DNA from: Streptomyces sp. Act143
GTDB taxonomy: Bacteria > Actinomycetota > Actinomycetes > Streptomycetales > Streptomycetaceae
Direction: 5' to 3'
Assembly (NCBI RefSeq): GCF_003143935.1
Contig: NZ_QFRX01000001.1
Span: forward strand, 5,534,924 to 5,598,923
DNA length: 64,000 nucleotides
Of this stretch, positions 42,072-49,965 are shown one piece after another. Position 1 is the first letter of the stretch; each line of letters opens with the position of its first letter. Position numbers and translations under genes: made by a program. The notes below the pieces were generated by a model, which saw only the letters and a list, made by a program, of their open reading frames with translations, searched no databases and was not told the origin of the DNA.

Positions 42072-43259
42072 TCAGGACAGGTCGCCGAGCGGCACCGCGA
42101 GCCGGGCTGAGCCGAACCGGCGGGCGGCGGGCTCCCACTTGAGGACGGCGTGCCCCGCCGCCGTGTTGGCGTCCCGCCAGAACCGCTGCAACTCGGCGCC
42201 CAGCGACTGGCCGCCGGTGCCGCCCGTGCGCTGCAGCCGGTTCACGGCGTCGAGCAGCAGATCGACGGCGGCGACATGGTCGCGCTGGGCGCGGGCCCCG
42301 GTCAGTTCCGTGCCGAGCAGCCCCCGGTCGGCGTCGCGCGCGGCCCGGGTCAGCAGCAGCTCGGCCGCGTCGGTCTGCGCGGAGCTGTGCGCCAGGTCGA
42401 GTTCGGCCGACACCGCGGGCGGCTGGGTGGACGGCGCCGCCGCCCGCTTGTGCGCCGTCGTCCGCGTCCAGGCGTCGAGGGCGCCGCGGACCGCACCGAG
42501 CACCGGTGCCGCGAAGGTCAGACCGCTCACGTTCTTGTGCGGCACCTCCAGACAGGCGGGACCCGCGCCACCCGGGTCGCGTCCGGTGGCCAGCTGCCGC
42601 TGCAGGAACGTGTGACCCTCCGGCACGAAGACCTCGTCCAGCACGACGGTGTCGCTACCGGTCCCGCGCATGCCGACCGTGTCCCACGTCCGCTCGATGC
42701 CGTACGCGGCCCGCGGGACCAGCAGGAACCGCACCTGCGAGCGGCCCGAGGGCAGTGGGACCTGCGCGGCGAGCAGCGCGAAGTCGGAGAAGTGCACGCC
42801 GCTCACATAGGGCCAGCGACCGCTGAGGATCCAGCCGCCCGACGCCATGCGCGCCGCACCGCCGGGCACCAGGGCGCCCACGACGAGGGCGTCCGGCCCC
42901 TGCGCCCACACCGTGTCCCGGCCCTCCTCCGGCAGGAACGCGGCCATCCGGGAGAGCGAGGCGAGGATGGCGGCGCACCAGCCCGCCGAGGGGTCGCGGC
43001 GCGACACCTCGGTCACGGCCGTCAGGTAGTCCTCGAAACCGCCCTCGCACCCACCCCACTTCGCGGGGACGAAGTGACGCGCGAACCCGGCCTCGCGCAG
43101 CGCCTCGGCCACCTCGGGGTGGAGCACCTTCTCGCGCTCCGCGTACGCCGCGTGCCGCGCCGCCAGCTCGGGCAACTGGGCCGGGAGCCCGGACAGGTGG
43201 GTCGGGCGCGATCCGTTAGGGCGCTGGAGCGGCGCCTGGTACGTCGTTGTCTCCGGCAC
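42072..43259 (-). CDS. group D flavin-dependent monooxygenase (ActVA-ORF5/AlnT-like, acyl-CoA dehydrogenase fold)
   Basis: 395 aa from GTG 43259 (GAGGA upstream). The acyl-CoA dehydrogenase fold is shown by VSRRDPSAGWCAAILASLSRMAAFLPEEG, GGWILSGRWPYVSGVHFSDFALLAA, GMRGTGSDTVVLDEVFVPEGH and the C-terminal FWRDANTAAGHAVLKWE, the last being typical of HpaB/ActVA-ORF5-type hydroxylases, not dehydrogenases. Such enzymes use reduced FMN from a partner reductase to hydroxylate naphthol rings and form the quinone. The matching reductase is encoded at 50985. SARP-like heptamers lie upstream (43329-43346). Confidence 0.88.
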   Translation of the reverse strand: MPETTTYQAPLQRPNGSRPTHLSGLPAQLPELAARHAAYAEREKVLHPEVAEALREAGFARHFVPAKWGGCEGGFEDYLTAVTEVSRRDPSAGWCAAILASLSRMAAFLPEEGRDTVWAQGPDALVVGALVPGGAARMASGGWILSGRWPYVSGVHFSDFALLAAQVPLPSGRSQVRFLLVPRAAYGIERTWDTVGMRGTGSDTVVLDEVFVPEGHTFLQRQLATGRDPGGAGPACLEVPHKNVSGLTFAAPVLGAVRGALDAWTRTTAHKRAAAPSTQPPAVSAELDLAHSSAQTDAAELLLTRAARDADRGLLGTELTGARAQRDHVAAVDLLLDAVNRLQRTGGTGGQSLGAELQRFWRDANTAAGHAVLKWEPAARRFGSARLAVPLGDLS

Positions 43260-43328
43260 GGAGTCCTCCCCGCGGTCGAGCCGCCGCGCTGGTGCGACGG
43301 CAAGGGAGGGCAGCGTGGGCGGCCAGGG

Positions 43329-43346
43329 TCGAAGCTGCCTCGACAG
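43329..43346. promoter_or_regulatory. SARP-like heptamer pair C
   Basis: TCGAAGC (43329) and TCGACAG (43340), 11 bp apart; read on the coding strand of the monooxygenase they are TCGAGGC and TCGACCC. A lone TCGAGCC lies at 43276. Confidence 0.5.
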
Positions 43347-43411
43347 CGACTGGACGAGCGGCCCGGACGCCGCCCGACGGACAGCCGCCTGACGGAGTAC
43401 GGCCGCCCGAC

Positions 43412-43455
43412 GCCGTACGGCCGTCTCTCCGGTGCGGGAGAGACGGCCGTACGGC
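43412..43455 (-). terminator. terminator of the MFS exporter gene
   Basis: A 19-bp perfect stem (43412-43430 with 43437-43455) and 6-nt loop GGTGCG, 17 nt past the MFS stop codon on its strand. Confidence 0.88.
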
Positions 43456-43472
43456 CCTGTCGGGACGGTGGC

Positions 43473-45044
43473 TCAGTCGGCCGTCCGGCGGGCGGCGTAC
43501 GAACCGGAGGCCGCGTCCTCGTCCGCGGGCGCCGCACTCCCGGTCTCGCCCTTGTCCTCCGCGCCGTCGCGCTCGTCGGCCGGGCCCGCCTGCCGCGGCG
43601 GCTTCGCGTTGCCCGCGGCGGCGAACATCAGGCGGCCGGGGGGAAGGATGAGCGCGGCGGGGGAGGCCAGCAGATAAAGGACGACGACGGTCAGCAGGCC
43701 GGCCGCGGCGGCGTCGACGGCCTTGCCGTCGTCGTCCAGGGAGCCGAAGAAGACCGTGCCCACCACGGCGATGCCGACGGCAACCCCGATCTGGATGGCG
43801 GTGTTGACCAGCGCGGCGGCGGAACCGGCCAGCCGGCCCGGCGTCTTGGCCAGCACCGTGGCGATGAGTACCCCGGAGGTCATGGAGACGCCGAGGCCCG
43901 TGACGAGCATCCCGGGCACGAGCTGCCAGGAGTGCAGATCCTCGCCCGCGGAGCGGACGGCGAGCAGGTTGCCGGCCATGCCGATCGCCGCGAGCAGCGA
44001 GCCCACCACCGCGACGGGCCTGCCGTACGGCCGGATCTTCGGCGCGAACGGGCTGAAGAGCCCGACACCGACGGCGAACGGGACCATGGTCAGCGCGGTG
44101 TGCAGGGGGCTGTAACCGAGCCCGGACTGGAGGTGGACGGTGATCACCAGGGTGTAGCCGGTGCCGGCGAAGAACAGCACGGCGACCGAGAGGCCGCCCA
44201 TCGGCGCCCGCTCCCGCAGCAGCCCGGGGTCGATGAGCGGGGCGTGACCGCGCCGGACGACCGTCTTCTCGTACCGCCCGAAGAGCCACAGCAGGACGGG
44301 GCAGGCGGCCATCAGGGCCCAGGTCCACCACGGCCAGCCCATGGTGCGCCCCTCCACCAGGGGGTAGAGCAGGGCGAGCACGGCGCAGGTGGCGATGGCG
44401 AGGCCGCGGACGTCGGTGGTGGCGGCGTGCTGCGCGCGGGAGTCGCGGCACAGGACGAACGTGCCGATCAGGGCGGCGATCCCGATGGGGACGTTGATGA
44501 AGAAGATCGGCCGCCAGTCGAGCCCGAACAGGTCGGCGTCGAGGATCACGCCGCCGATGAGCGGGCCCGCGACGCCGCCGACCGAGAAGTTGAGGCCGAA
44601 GAGGGTGGCGGCCTTGTGCTGCTCCTCCGGGGGGAACTCGACCCGGAGCATGGCCAGCACCTGCGGCACCATCATCGCCGCGGACGCGCCCTGGGCGACG
44701 CGGGCGGCGACCAGCATCTCGGCGTTGACGGCGAGGCCGGTGAGCGCCGAGGTCACCACGAACGCGGCGAGGCCTCCCTGGAAGACGCGTAACCGCCCGA
44801 AGCGGTCGCCCAGCCGGCCCGCGGTGATCATCCCGGCCGCGAAGGCCATGACGTACCCGGCCACGGCCCATTCGAGCTGGGTGCTGGAGGCGTCCAGGTC
44901 ACGGCGGAGGGAGGGCAGCGCGACGTTGATCACCGTGGTGTCGACCAGGTCCATGAAGGCCGCGGACAGCGTGACGACGAACGCCGCCCAGCGCCGTGGG
45001 TTGTACGTGGTCATGTCCGGTGCGGGTGGGGCGGAGAACGACAT
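43473..45044 (-). CDS. MFS drug exporter, DHA2 (14-helix) family (TTA codon)
   Basis: 523 aa from ATG 45044 (AAAGGGAC upstream). About 14 hydrophobic helices; family motifs include FMDLVDTTVINVALPSLRRDL in helix 1, the loop GRLGDRFGRLRVF (motif A) and GLNFSVGGVAGPLIGGVIL (antiporter motif C). It probably exports the quinone product. Codon 85 (44792-44790 on the minus strand) is TTA, giving bldA dependence. It is divergent from marR, and the intergenic region carries a MarR palindrome, the usual repressor-exporter arrangement. C-terminus is hydrophilic. Confidence 0.93.
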   Translation of the reverse strand: MSFSAPPAPDMTTYNPRRWAAFVVTLSAAFMDLVDTTVINVALPSLRRDLDASSTQLEWAVAGYVMAFAAGMITAGRLGDRFGRLRVFQGGLAAFVVTSALTGLAVNAEMLVAARVAQGASAAMMVPQVLAMLRVEFPPEEQHKAATLFGLNFSVGGVAGPLIGGVILDADLFGLDWRPIFFINVPIGIAALIGTFVLCRDSRAQHAATTDVRGLAIATCAVLALLYPLVEGRTMGWPWWTWALMAACPVLLWLFGRYEKTVVRRGHAPLIDPGLLRERAPMGGLSVAVLFFAGTGYTLVITVHLQSGLGYSPLHTALTMVPFAVGVGLFSPFAPKIRPYGRPVAVVGSLLAAIGMAGNLLAVRSAGEDLHSWQLVPGMLVTGLGVSMTSGVLIATVLAKTPGRLAGSAAALVNTAIQIGVAVGIAVVGTVFFGSLDDDGKAVDAAAAGLLTVVVLYLLASPAALILPPGRLMFAAAGNAKPPRQAGPADERDGAEDKGETGSAAPADEDAASGSYAARRTAD

Positions 45045-45110
45045 CGGCCGTCCCTTTCCTGATCAGTCCCGGAGCGAGGGTGTCCGGTATCGTGGAGAAC
45101 GGAGAGATGA

Positions 45111-45127
45111 TTTGCTTTGAAAGCAAA
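45111..45127. promoter_or_regulatory. MarR-type operator, copy 2
   Basis: TTTGCTTTGAAAGCAAA: 7-nt arms around TGA, between the divergent MFS and marR genes. With flanking bases it agrees with copy 1 (35878-35896) at 17 of 19 positions. Confidence 0.75.
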
Positions 45128-45147
45128 GGTATTGGGAGTTGGGGCTG

Positions 45148-45696
45148 ATGTCAACGCAGCGCGGGGCGCGGCGCGCCGAGGGCGACGGGCCCGAGGCCGC
45201 CGGTGCGGACCAGGCAGCCGGTGGCGCCGTCGGTGACGAGGAGATGAGCCGGGACGACGCCGTCCGCGCGATGCTCGTCCTGATGCCCCGCGTGGCCCAG
45301 CGGCTGAAGAAGACGACCGTCCCCGAGCAGCTGAGGTCGCTCAACCTCGCCCCCCGGCATCTGTCGCTCCTGTCGCACCTGGTCTTCGACGGCCCCGCGC
45401 TGGTGAACGAGCTGGCCGCGCGGCTGCAGGTGGCGCCGACGACAGTGAGCCTGATGGTCGCGGACCTCAACCGCCAGGGAGTGGTCGAGCGCAAGCCGGA
45501 CCCGGCCGACCGGCGCCGCACGATCGTCTCCATCTCGGACGACCCCGAGACCCAGGAGGCGATCAACGGCTGGCTGGCCCGCGGCGCCAGCTCCTGGGGC
45601 AAGGCCCTCGAACCGCTGACCCCCCGGGAACGGGCGGTGTTCGTACGGACCATGGAGGCGTACGAGCGCGGCGCCTCCGGCGAACCGGACAGCTGA
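45148..45696 (+). CDS. MarR-family transcriptional regulator
   Basis: 182 aa from ATG 45148 (GGGAGTTGGGG upstream); TTG 45139 is an alternative. The winged helix is evident: LAPRHLSLLSHLVFDGPALVNELAARLQVAPTTVSLMVADLNRQGVVERKPDPADRRRTIVSIS, with the DPADRRRT wing of MarR proteins. The N-terminus is a 30-residue Gly/Ala-rich extension. It probably represses itself, the divergent exporter and, through the second palindrome, the F420-reductase/hemerythrin-AKR operon, with a quinone as ligand; the ligand is inference. Confidence 0.92.
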   Translation: MSTQRGARRAEGDGPEAAGADQAAGGAVGDEEMSRDDAVRAMLVLMPRVAQRLKKTTVPEQLRSLNLAPRHLSLLSHLVFDGPALVNELAARLQVAPTTVSLMVADLNRQGVVERKPDPADRRRTIVSISDDPETQEAINGWLARGASSWGKALEPLTPRERAVFVRTMEAYERGASGEPDS

Positions 45697-45726
45697 CGCC
45701 CGTTCCCGGAGCGTCACCGGACCGGC

Positions 45727-45755
45727 CTGAGTGGTCCTGGAGTGTTCTTCGAGCG
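45727..45755 (+). promoter_or_regulatory. possible SARP-like heptamer array D
   Basis: CTGAGTG (45727), TGGAGTG (45738) and TCGAGCG (45749) at exact 11-bp steps, 66 nt upstream of the NmrA-like gene. Only the last fits the consensus well. Confidence 0.35.
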
Positions 45756-45820
45756 GGGCCTGGTGTGTTGCGCGTCGGCGGCGGGCAACACCGCCCGCCG
45801 CGCACTCCGGGAGGATGCGC

Positions 45821-46714
45821 ATGCCCGAGACCGTGCTGGTCACCGGTGCCACCGGAACGGTGGGACGCCGCCTCGTCGCGGCGCTGACCGGCCAGGGGGG
45901 CCAGGGGGCCACCGTCCGCGCCCTGGTTCGTGACCCCGGGCGGGCCGGCCCGCCGCTCGCCGCGGACGAGACCGTGGCCGGGGACCTGACCGACTCCGCG
46001 GCGATGGCCGAGGCCCTGCACGGCGTCGCCACCGCCTTCGTCGTGCTCGCCGGGGACGCCGGGGACGCGTTCGCGCAGGCCGTGGAGAAGACCGCGACCC
46101 TCCGTCATCTGGTGGTCGTCTCCGCGGACGCGCCCCCCGACTCCGCGCACCGCGGACCGCTGTTCGCCCGGCATGTGCTCGGCGAGGCGCGGATGATCGC
46201 CACCGGGGTGCCGGTCACCGTGCTCAGGCCCGCCCCGTTCGCGACCCAGGCGCTCGGATGGGCCGCGGATCTGGCCGCCGGGGACACGGTGGGCGTGGTC
46301 CACCCCGACCTCGCCGTCCCGGTGATCGACCCGCAGGACGTCGCCGAGGCGGCCGCCGCCGCGCTGCGCGGCACCCCGCCGGACCGGTCCCGTGTGCTGG
46401 CGCTCTCGGGGCCGCAGATCCTCGACGTCCCTGAGCGGGTGCGCATCCTCGGGGAGGTGCTCGGCCGTGAGCTGAGCGTGGCACGGGTGGAGCCCGACGT
46501 CTGGGTGGACCGGGTCGCCCCGTTCCTGCCCGAGGCGTACGCCCGTGGCCTGCTGGACGTGGAGCGCTATCTGTACGAGCGCCGGCTGCCGGTCGTACCG
46601 ACCGTGCGGGAGCTCACCGGTCGGCCGCCCCGGTCCTTCCGCACCTGGGCCGAGGATCACGCAGCGGCATTCGGTGCCCCCGGCAGGGGGCCGTCATCCA
46701 AGGAGGCATCATGA
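45821..46714 (+). CDS. NmrA-like NAD(P)-binding oxidoreductase
   Basis: 297 aa from ATG 45821 (GGAGG at 45809-45813). It has an N-terminal Rossmann motif TVLVTGATGTVGRRLVAAL, then VRALVRDP, HLVVVSADAP and GVPVTVLRPAPFATQ, typical of atypical SDRs of the NmrA/TMR family. These lack a standard Tyr-x-x-x-Lys and may reduce quinones or other ring systems. ATG 45815 is equally in frame. It is coupled (ATGA) to the SnoaL-like gene, so the two probably act on the same intermediate. Confidence 0.85.
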   Translation: MPETVLVTGATGTVGRRLVAALTGQGGQGATVRALVRDPGRAGPPLAADETVAGDLTDSAAMAEALHGVATAFVVLAGDAGDAFAQAVEKTATLRHLVVVSADAPPDSAHRGPLFARHVLGEARMIATGVPVTVLRPAPFATQALGWAADLAAGDTVGVVHPDLAVPVIDPQDVAEAAAAALRGTPPDRSRVLALSGPQILDVPERVRILGEVLGRELSVARVEPDVWVDRVAPFLPEAYARGLLDVERYLYERRLPVVPTVRELTGRPPRSFRTWAEDHAAAFGAPGRGPSSKEAS

Positions 46715-47184
46715 GCACCGCAGCCCGCCCCACCCCCTCGACGTCCGTCCGGCAGATCGCCCAGTCGGGGCTCTACGCGGAGGTCCAGCTCTTCTACGCC
46801 CGTCAGGTCCACCACCTCGACGCCGTCCGCGCCGAGGAGTTCGCGGCCACCTTCGCCGAGGACGCGCTGTTCGCGCACTCCCCGGACGAGCCCGCGGTCC
46901 GCGGCCGGGCCAACATCGCCAATGAGGTACGGGCGTACAACGAGCGCCGGTTCCGGACCGACCCGGTGCAGCGCCGGCACTGGTTCACCATGCTCGACGT
47001 ACAGGAGCAGGACGACGGCTCCGTCCACACCGAGTACTACGCCCTGATCGGCACCACCCGGCCGGGTGAGCCGCGTCCAGTGATCGCGCCGAGCTGCCTG
47101 GTGCGCGATGTGCTCGTCCGGGAGGACGGTGAACTGCGGACACTGGAGCGGCAGGTGACGCAGGATCAGGAGCTCGTCGGCTGA
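46711..47184 (+). CDS. SnoaL/NTF2-like protein
   Basis: 157 aa from ATG 46711. The alpha+beta cone fold is suggested by VQLFYARQVHHLDAVRAEEFAATFAEDALFAHSP, IANEVRAYNERRF, HWFTMLDVQEQDDGSVHTEYYALI and the C-terminal VLVREDGELRTLERQVTQDQ. The SnoaL_4 subgroup includes polyketide cyclases/isomerases and dioxygenase beta-like proteins. A role in cyclisation or rearrangement of the aromatic intermediate is likely but not specific. The stop is followed by short GGCTGAC direct repeats. Confidence 0.8.
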   Translation: MSTAARPTPSTSVRQIAQSGLYAEVQLFYARQVHHLDAVRAEEFAATFAEDALFAHSPDEPAVRGRANIANEVRAYNERRFRTDPVQRRHWFTMLDVQEQDDGSVHTEYYALIGTTRPGEPRPVIAPSCLVRDVLVREDGELRTLERQVTQDQELVG

Positions 47185-47229
47185 CAGCTGACGGCTGACA
47201 CTGTCGGCTGACGGCTGCGGATACGAGGA

Positions 47230-47257
47230 AGGGCCGGGGCGCGCTCGCCCCGGCCCT
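47230..47257. terminator. bidirectional terminator
   Basis: A 12-bp perfect stem (47230-47241 with 47246-47257) and 4-nt loop CGCT between the convergent SnoaL-like and dehydrogenase genes. Confidence 0.85.
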
Positions 47258-47273
47258 CATCGCTGCCTCGCCT

Positions 47274-48236
47274 TCAGACGGCCGGCCCGTCGCTCTCCAC
47301 CGGCCCGGACTCCCGCACCGCTGCGATCACCGCGTTCTGCCCCCGGTCGCGCCAGGCGGCGAGCCGCTGGTAGTCGTACCCGCCGAACGCCTCGTCGGCC
47401 TGGTCGAGCAGGGTCTCCTTGAGCTCCTCGTCGACCGACGGGTTGCCGAGCCCGGCCCAGCCGCGCTCCAGTCCGTCGCCCAGGTGCGCCATCAGATGGC
47501 GCAGGCCGCCCGGGCCGCCGCCCAGATGGAAGGCCCGGAAGGGACCGGTGACCGCCCACCGCGAGCCGAGGGAGGCGGTGACGATGTCGTCCAACTCGCC
47601 CACGGTGACGACGCCTTCGCGCACCAGGTGGATGCTCTCGCGCAGCAGCGCCGACTGCAGCCGGTTGGCCACGAACCCGGGCACGGCGCGGCGCAGCAGC
47701 ACCGGCGTCTTGCCCAGATTGCGGTAGAAGTCCATCGCCGCCTCGACCCGTGCGGGGTCGGCCTCCTCGGCGGCCACGACCTCCACCAGCGGCACGATGT
47801 GCGGCGGATTGAACGGATGCCCCACGATCACCCGCCCCGGCTTGCCGAGCGTGGCGCCCAGGTCGGCCGGGAGCAGCGTGGACGTCGAGGACAGCAGCAG
47901 GGCGTCCGGCGCGGCCTCGGCGACGGAGCGGAAGACGTCCTGCTTCAGCGCCAGGTTCTCCAGGACGTTCTCCTGGACGACCTGGGCCCCCTCGGCGGCC
48001 TCCGCGGGGCTGCCCCAGAAGGTGAGCCGCGCGGCCAGTTGCCCGGGGGGCAGCCGCCCGCCGGGCAGGGAACGGGCGTACAGCGGAAGGGCGCGTCGGA
48101 CCTGTTCCTCGGCGTCCGGGCGGGTGCTGCTGATCCGGACGTCGAGGCCGGCGGCGGCGAACAGCGCCGTCCAGCCGAGGGCGATGGTCCCGGTGCCGAG
48201 AACGGCGACCGTGCGGGGGCTCTCGAAACCGGTCAT
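47274..48236 (-). CDS. 3-hydroxyacyl-CoA dehydrogenase-like ketoreductase (ActVI-ORF1 type)
   Basis: 320 aa from ATG 48236, overlapping the stop of the SARP gene. The Rossmann loop reads VAVLGTGTIALGWTALFAAAG; VVQENVLENLALKQDVFRSV, LLSSTSTLLPADL, GHPFNPPHIVPLVEVV and FYRNLGKTPVLLRRAVPGFVANRLQ complete the family. In actinorhodin ActVI-ORF1 reduces the C3 ketone of the bicyclic intermediate and sets pyran stereochemistry; co-operon placement with the pathway SARP supports that role here and the pyranonaphthoquinone assignment. Confidence 0.9.
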   Translation of the reverse strand: MTGFESPRTVAVLGTGTIALGWTALFAAAGLDVRISSTRPDAEEQVRRALPLYARSLPGGRLPPGQLAARLTFWGSPAEAAEGAQVVQENVLENLALKQDVFRSVAEAAPDALLLSSTSTLLPADLGATLGKPGRVIVGHPFNPPHIVPLVEVVAAEEADPARVEAAMDFYRNLGKTPVLLRRAVPGFVANRLQSALLRESIHLVREGVVTVGELDDIVTASLGSRWAVTGPFRAFHLGGGPGGLRHLMAHLGDGLERGWAGLGNPSVDEELKETLLDQADEAFGGYDYQRLAAWRDRGQNAVIAAVRESGPVESDGPAV

Positions 48237-49018
48237 GCCGCACTCCGCTCGTTGTCGCGTCCGGAACTGAGGATCTCCTGGTGCAGCCGCTGGATCCGGG
48301 TGCACGGCTCCACGCCGAGCTCACGCATCAGCGTGCCGCGCAACTGCTGGAACGCCTCCAGCGCCCGCCAGGTGTGGCCGGAGCGGTGCAGGGCGGTCAT
48401 CAGCAGCGCCCAGATGTTCTCGCTGAGCGGGTTGTGGGCGGCGACGGTCACCAACTCCGCGAGGATCTCCCCGTGCCGCCCCATCCGCAGGTCGGCCGAG
48501 AGGCACAACTCCAGAGCGCGGGTGCGGGCTTCGTCCATCGCGAGGATCTCGATGTCCAGGATGCGGCCGGCCGGTACGTCGGCCAGTGCCGGGCCGCGCC
48601 ACATGTCCAGCGCCTCCCGCAGCAGGGCGGAGGCCTCGGCCGGTGCTCTGCGCTCCAGCGCGAGGGCGCCCGCCGCGGCCTTCTCGTGGAACTGCGCCAT
48701 GTCGGACCGGCCGGGCTCGGCGCCCAGCTGATAGCTGCCGAACCGGGTGATGAGAACGTCTTTCGCGGTGAGCGGCGAGCCCGCCGGGAGAGCCTTCCTG
48801 ATGAGCCGCCGTAATTGCATGACATAGGTCTGCAACGTGGTCTGTGCGCTGCGGGGTATGTGCTCACCCCACAGTTCCTCCATGAGCGTCGGGATCGGGA
48901 CGAGATGTCCCGACCGCAGGGCGAGAAGTGCCAGAAGCTGACGGGGTTTCCCGGCACTGGGCACCAGTGATGTGCCGGCCAGGCGTACGTGCAGCGGACC
49001 CATTACCTCGATATCCAT
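48233..49018 (-). CDS. SARP-family pathway activator (TTA codon)
   Basis: 261 aa, the size of ActII-ORF4. The N-terminal OmpR-like DNA-binding domain (DIEVMGPLHVRLAGTSLVPSAGKPRQLLALLAL, TTLQTYVMQLRRLIRKAL) is followed by the bacterial transcriptional activation domain (GRHGEILAELVTVAAHNPLSENIWALLMTALHRSGHTWRALEAFQQLRGTLMRELGVEPC). Codon 69 (48814-48812 on the minus strand) is TTA, so translation should require bldA tRNA, as for actII-ORF4. It probably binds the TCGAnnn 11-bp repeats noted in this island. Upstream lies a 21-bp-spaced direct repeat (49091-49122). Confidence 0.95.
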   Translation of the reverse strand: MDIEVMGPLHVRLAGTSLVPSAGKPRQLLALLALRSGHLVPIPTLMEELWGEHIPRSAQTTLQTYVMQLRRLIRKALPAGSPLTAKDVLITRFGSYQLGAEPGRSDMAQFHEKAAAGALALERRAPAEASALLREALDMWRGPALADVPAGRILDIEILAMDEARTRALELCLSADLRMGRHGEILAELVTVAAHNPLSENIWALLMTALHRSGHTWRALEAFQQLRGTLMRELGVEPCTRIQRLHQEILSSGRDNERSAA

Positions 49019-49090
49019 AACTCGGCCTTCGCTGGGTAATCAGGACGGCCTCGAGTCTGGCACGAGTAATTCGCGGTTCCCAGTGATCTC

Positions 49091-49122
49091 TTCATGACTC
49101 GACGGGATATTTTCATGTCTCG
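49091..49122. promoter_or_regulatory. direct repeat upstream of the SARP gene
   Basis: TTCATGACTCG (49091-49101) and TTCATGTCTCG (49112-49122), 10 of 11 identical, start-to-start 21 bp, i.e. two helical turns. It lies in the only spacer before the SARP gene, next to the NarL-type regulator gene. Confidence 0.45.
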
Positions 49123-49143
49123 CCGAGGGAATATGACAGGACG

Positions 49144-49749
49144 TCAGATAAGCCCGTCCTCCCGCGCCATCCGGATGGCATCGACGCGATTCCTGGCGTT
49201 CAACTTGCTGACGATCGACGTCAGATAGTTGCGCACCGTGCCCGCGGACAGGTGGAGCTGCGCGGCGATGTGGCCCGCGTCGTGCCCGTCCGCCGCGCGC
49301 GCCAGCACTTCGGTCTCGCGTGGGGTGAGGATCCCGGAGCCGAGGGTGAGGGCCTCCAGCGTCATCTCCTGGTCGTAGACCCGCTGTCCCGTCATGACGT
49401 CGCGCACCGCGGCCGCGAGCCGGTCCGGCGGCGCGTCCTTGAGGAGCAGTCCCGCCAGCCCGGCGTCCAGGGCCCGGCGCACGACCGCGGGCCGTGCCGT
49501 GCTGGTCAGGAGGAGGGTGCGGCATTCCGGCAGGGTCGCGCCCAGCTCCACGGCGGCGGTCAGGCCGTCGGTGCCGGGCAGTCCCACGTCGATGAGCGCC
49601 ACATCGGGCCGCGTCCGCCGGGCGGCGGGCACGATCTCGTCACCGTGGCCGATCTCGGCCACCACCGTGAAGTCCGGTTCGAGGTTGAGCAGGGCCACCA
49701 GTGCCCCGCGGACCATGTGTGCGTCCTCCGCGATGAGTAGGCGTACCAC
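49144..49749 (-). CDS. NarL/DesR-type response regulator
   Basis: 201 aa from GTG 49749. Receiver domain with phospho-acceptor Asp54 in ALIDVGLPGTDG, acidic Glu8/Asp9, Thr82/Ser83-type switch residues (LLLTSTAR) and Lys104 in LLLKDAPPDR. A LuxR-type helix-turn-helix follows: LTPRETEVLARAADGHDAGHIAAQLHLSAGTVRNYLTSIVSKL. No kinase gene is adjacent; the DesK-type kinase at 60183 is the only candidate in the island. Lying between the SARP and KAS III genes, it probably controls the SARP. Confidence 0.92.
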   Translation of the reverse strand: MVRLLIAEDAHMVRGALVALLNLEPDFTVVAEIGHGDEIVPAARRTRPDVALIDVGLPGTDGLTAAVELGATLPECRTLLLTSTARPAVVRRALDAGLAGLLLKDAPPDRLAAAVRDVMTGQRVYDQEMTLEALTLGSGILTPRETEVLARAADGHDAGHIAAQLHLSAGTVRNYLTSIVSKLNARNRVDAIRMAREDGLI

Positions 49750-49965
49750 GTCCGCGGCCTCCCCCGAGCTGCCTTGGTCATCGGCTGAAAAGAGCCTTGC
49801 CCAACAATACGGCTGGTACTGACGTTGTCACAGACAACTATCAGCCAATCAACCAAGTGTGTGGTCGGGGTCGAGTCGTACTCGAGAAGTGCTCCACCGG
49901 CCGCGGTGACGGTGCGCCGTGTTCTTTTCTCACTCCTGCGGATTCTTTCTCGTCAGGACGGCGAA
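49750..49965. promoter_or_regulatory. divergent control region of response regulator and KAS III genes
   Basis: It contains a 15-bp palindrome GTTGTCACAGACAAC (49824-49838) and the SARP-like pair TCGAGTC (49871) / TCGAGAA (49882), 11 bp apart. The region is AT-richer than its neighbours. The KAS III frame is open through part of it, but the sites argue that translation starts downstream. Confidence 0.5.

Noticed and set aside
42072..43259. Acyl-CoA dehydrogenase of fatty-acid oxidation
   Set aside because: The C-terminal FWRDANTAAGHAVLKWE region and presence of an ActVB-like flavin reductase fit a group D monooxygenase better.
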